A model generated the notes under the pieces. That model was not told the origin of the DNA, did not search any database, and was given only the letters and a program-made list of their open reading frames with translations. Positions 63,534 to 64,000 of a DNA stretch of 64,000 bases are shown here, piece after piece; position 1 is the first letter of the stretch; each line of letters begins with the position of its first letter. Origin of the DNA: Saprospiraceae bacterium (GTDB taxonomy: Bacteria; Bacteroidota; Bacteroidia; Chitinophagales; Saprospiraceae); assembly GCA_026982695.1 (NCBI GenBank), contig JALSGS010000045.1:186001-250000 (forward strand). Direction: 5' to 3'. A program made the position numbers and the translations under genes.

Positions 63534-64000
63534 ATGGGCTTATTGATCGCAATTGTCATATCGTTACTACTTTCTGCACTGTTTAGCGGCACTGAAATCG
63601 CTTTCCTTTCGGCCAACCGCCTGGTTATCGAGCTAAAAAAGAACAATGGCTCGCGTCGTGCCGCCATCTTGGCCAGCTTCTACCAAAAGCCCTCCGAGTT
63701 TTTAGGCATCCTGCTGGTAGGCAATAACATCGCCTTAGTCGTCTTCACTACACTCATGACTGTACCCATCACGCACATACTACAAGCCATGGGCATACAG
63801 GGCGGCGTATGGCTGGGCTTACTCAATACCGTCATCATCACATTGATTGTCCTGGTGTTTGGCGAGTTTTTGCCCAAGACAATTTTTCGCCTCTTTGCCG
63901 ACCCATTGCTATTTAGCTTGGCGTGGCCCTTGAAAGTGATCAGTATCCTCCTGTCTTTGCCAGCACGCTTGATGACAGGCACCGCCGAACGGCTGCTGCG
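63534..64000 (+). CDS. CNNM/HlyC-CorC family protein, truncated by window end
   Basis: The frame starts at ATG 63534 and runs past the window end. The N-terminal CNNM transmembrane domain is visible: SLLLSALFSGTEIAFLSANR, LGILLVGNNIALVVFTTLM and LVFGEFLPKTIFRLFADPLL. CBS and CorC-type domains should follow outside. Members transport or regulate magnesium/cobalt. It lies 26 bp after lptC. Confidence 0.9.
   Translation, partial: MGLLIAIVISLLLSALFSGTEIAFLSANRLVIELKKNNGSRRAAILASFYQKPSEFLGILLVGNNIALVVFTTLMTVPITHILQAMGIQGGVWLGLLNTVIITLIVLVFGEFLPKTIFRLFADPLLFSLAWPLKVISILLSLPARLMTGTAERLL

Noticed and set aside
1-64000. CRISPR arrays, insertion sequences, prophage or rRNA genes
   Set aside because: I saw no direct-repeat arrays, transposase or integrase motifs, phage structural genes or rRNA sequence anywhere in the window.

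Overview
The window looks like a chromosomal segment of a Bacteroidota bacterium (the wider Saprospirales/Cytophagales/Chitinophagales type; I cannot place it more exactly). Evidence: a T9SS type-B C-terminal sorting domain (22747-24525), a GLPGLI-family remnant, a long ~1110-residue SecA, ribosomal protein THX, an LptC gene followed by a CNNM/HlyC gene, and TAnnTTTG -7 promoter boxes in front of several genes, with few Shine-Dalgarno motifs. Most of the window is compact housekeeping sequence. The stretch 3.3-5.0 kb and several intergenic gaps are AT-rich.

Layout. 0-5 kb: a three-gene operon (outer-membrane barrel, small ORF, GLPGLI protein) broken by frameshifts and stops, followed by an AT-rich cluster of small Cys-rich exported proteins, one with an in-frame amber codon. 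5-11 kb: moaE, paaZ, a stretch with three terminator-like hairpins and a 49-residue membrane peptide, then acs. 11-16.4 kb: an envelope module on the minus strand with a signal-peptide-bearing, membrane-anchored TPR-CHAT caspase-like protein, a PKD protein ending in a probable beta-barrel, and a lipoprotein. 16.6-25.3 kb: short ssb, thx, a His-rich outer-membrane protein, a bacilliredoxin, a two-component pair, a thioredoxin-fold protein and a T9SS cargo protein. 25.5-31.7 kb: secA, recO, pfkA, rhomboid. 32.8-35.6 kb: a mercury operon arsR-merTP-merA. 35.7-45.3 kb: coiled-coil HhH protein, OmpA protein, ROK kinase with MFS transporter, a Lys-rich putative DNA-binding protein, a Tat-exported HisC-like aminotransferase, a split YeeE/YedE transporter, GtrA and a 5'-nucleotidase. 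45.5-50.7 kb: yqeY, an RsbW-like ATPase, ybeY, hutH, M29 aminopeptidase, membrane protein. 50.9-56.2 kb: histidine operon hisGDCBH. 56.4-64 kb: a MtfA-like protein lacking its zinc motif, DUF2064 protein, AMP nucleosidase, moaD, CotH-kinase protein, EamA exporter, SET protein, lptC and a truncated CNNM gene.

The best finding is upstream of hisG. Reading on the minus strand there is a Bacteroidota-type promoter, a tRNA-Phe gene, a 19-codon leader ORF with six histidine codons, and a strong intrinsic terminator. A 10-nt segment at the end of the leader ORF can pair with the loop and 5' arm of that terminator. These are all the parts of a ribosome-mediated transcription attenuator, apparently transcribed as one unit with the upstream tRNA. 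The hisA, hisF and hisIE genes that usually follow hisH are not in the window.

Coding calls rest on reading motifs in translated sequence. No database search was possible, and regulatory calls are predictions.
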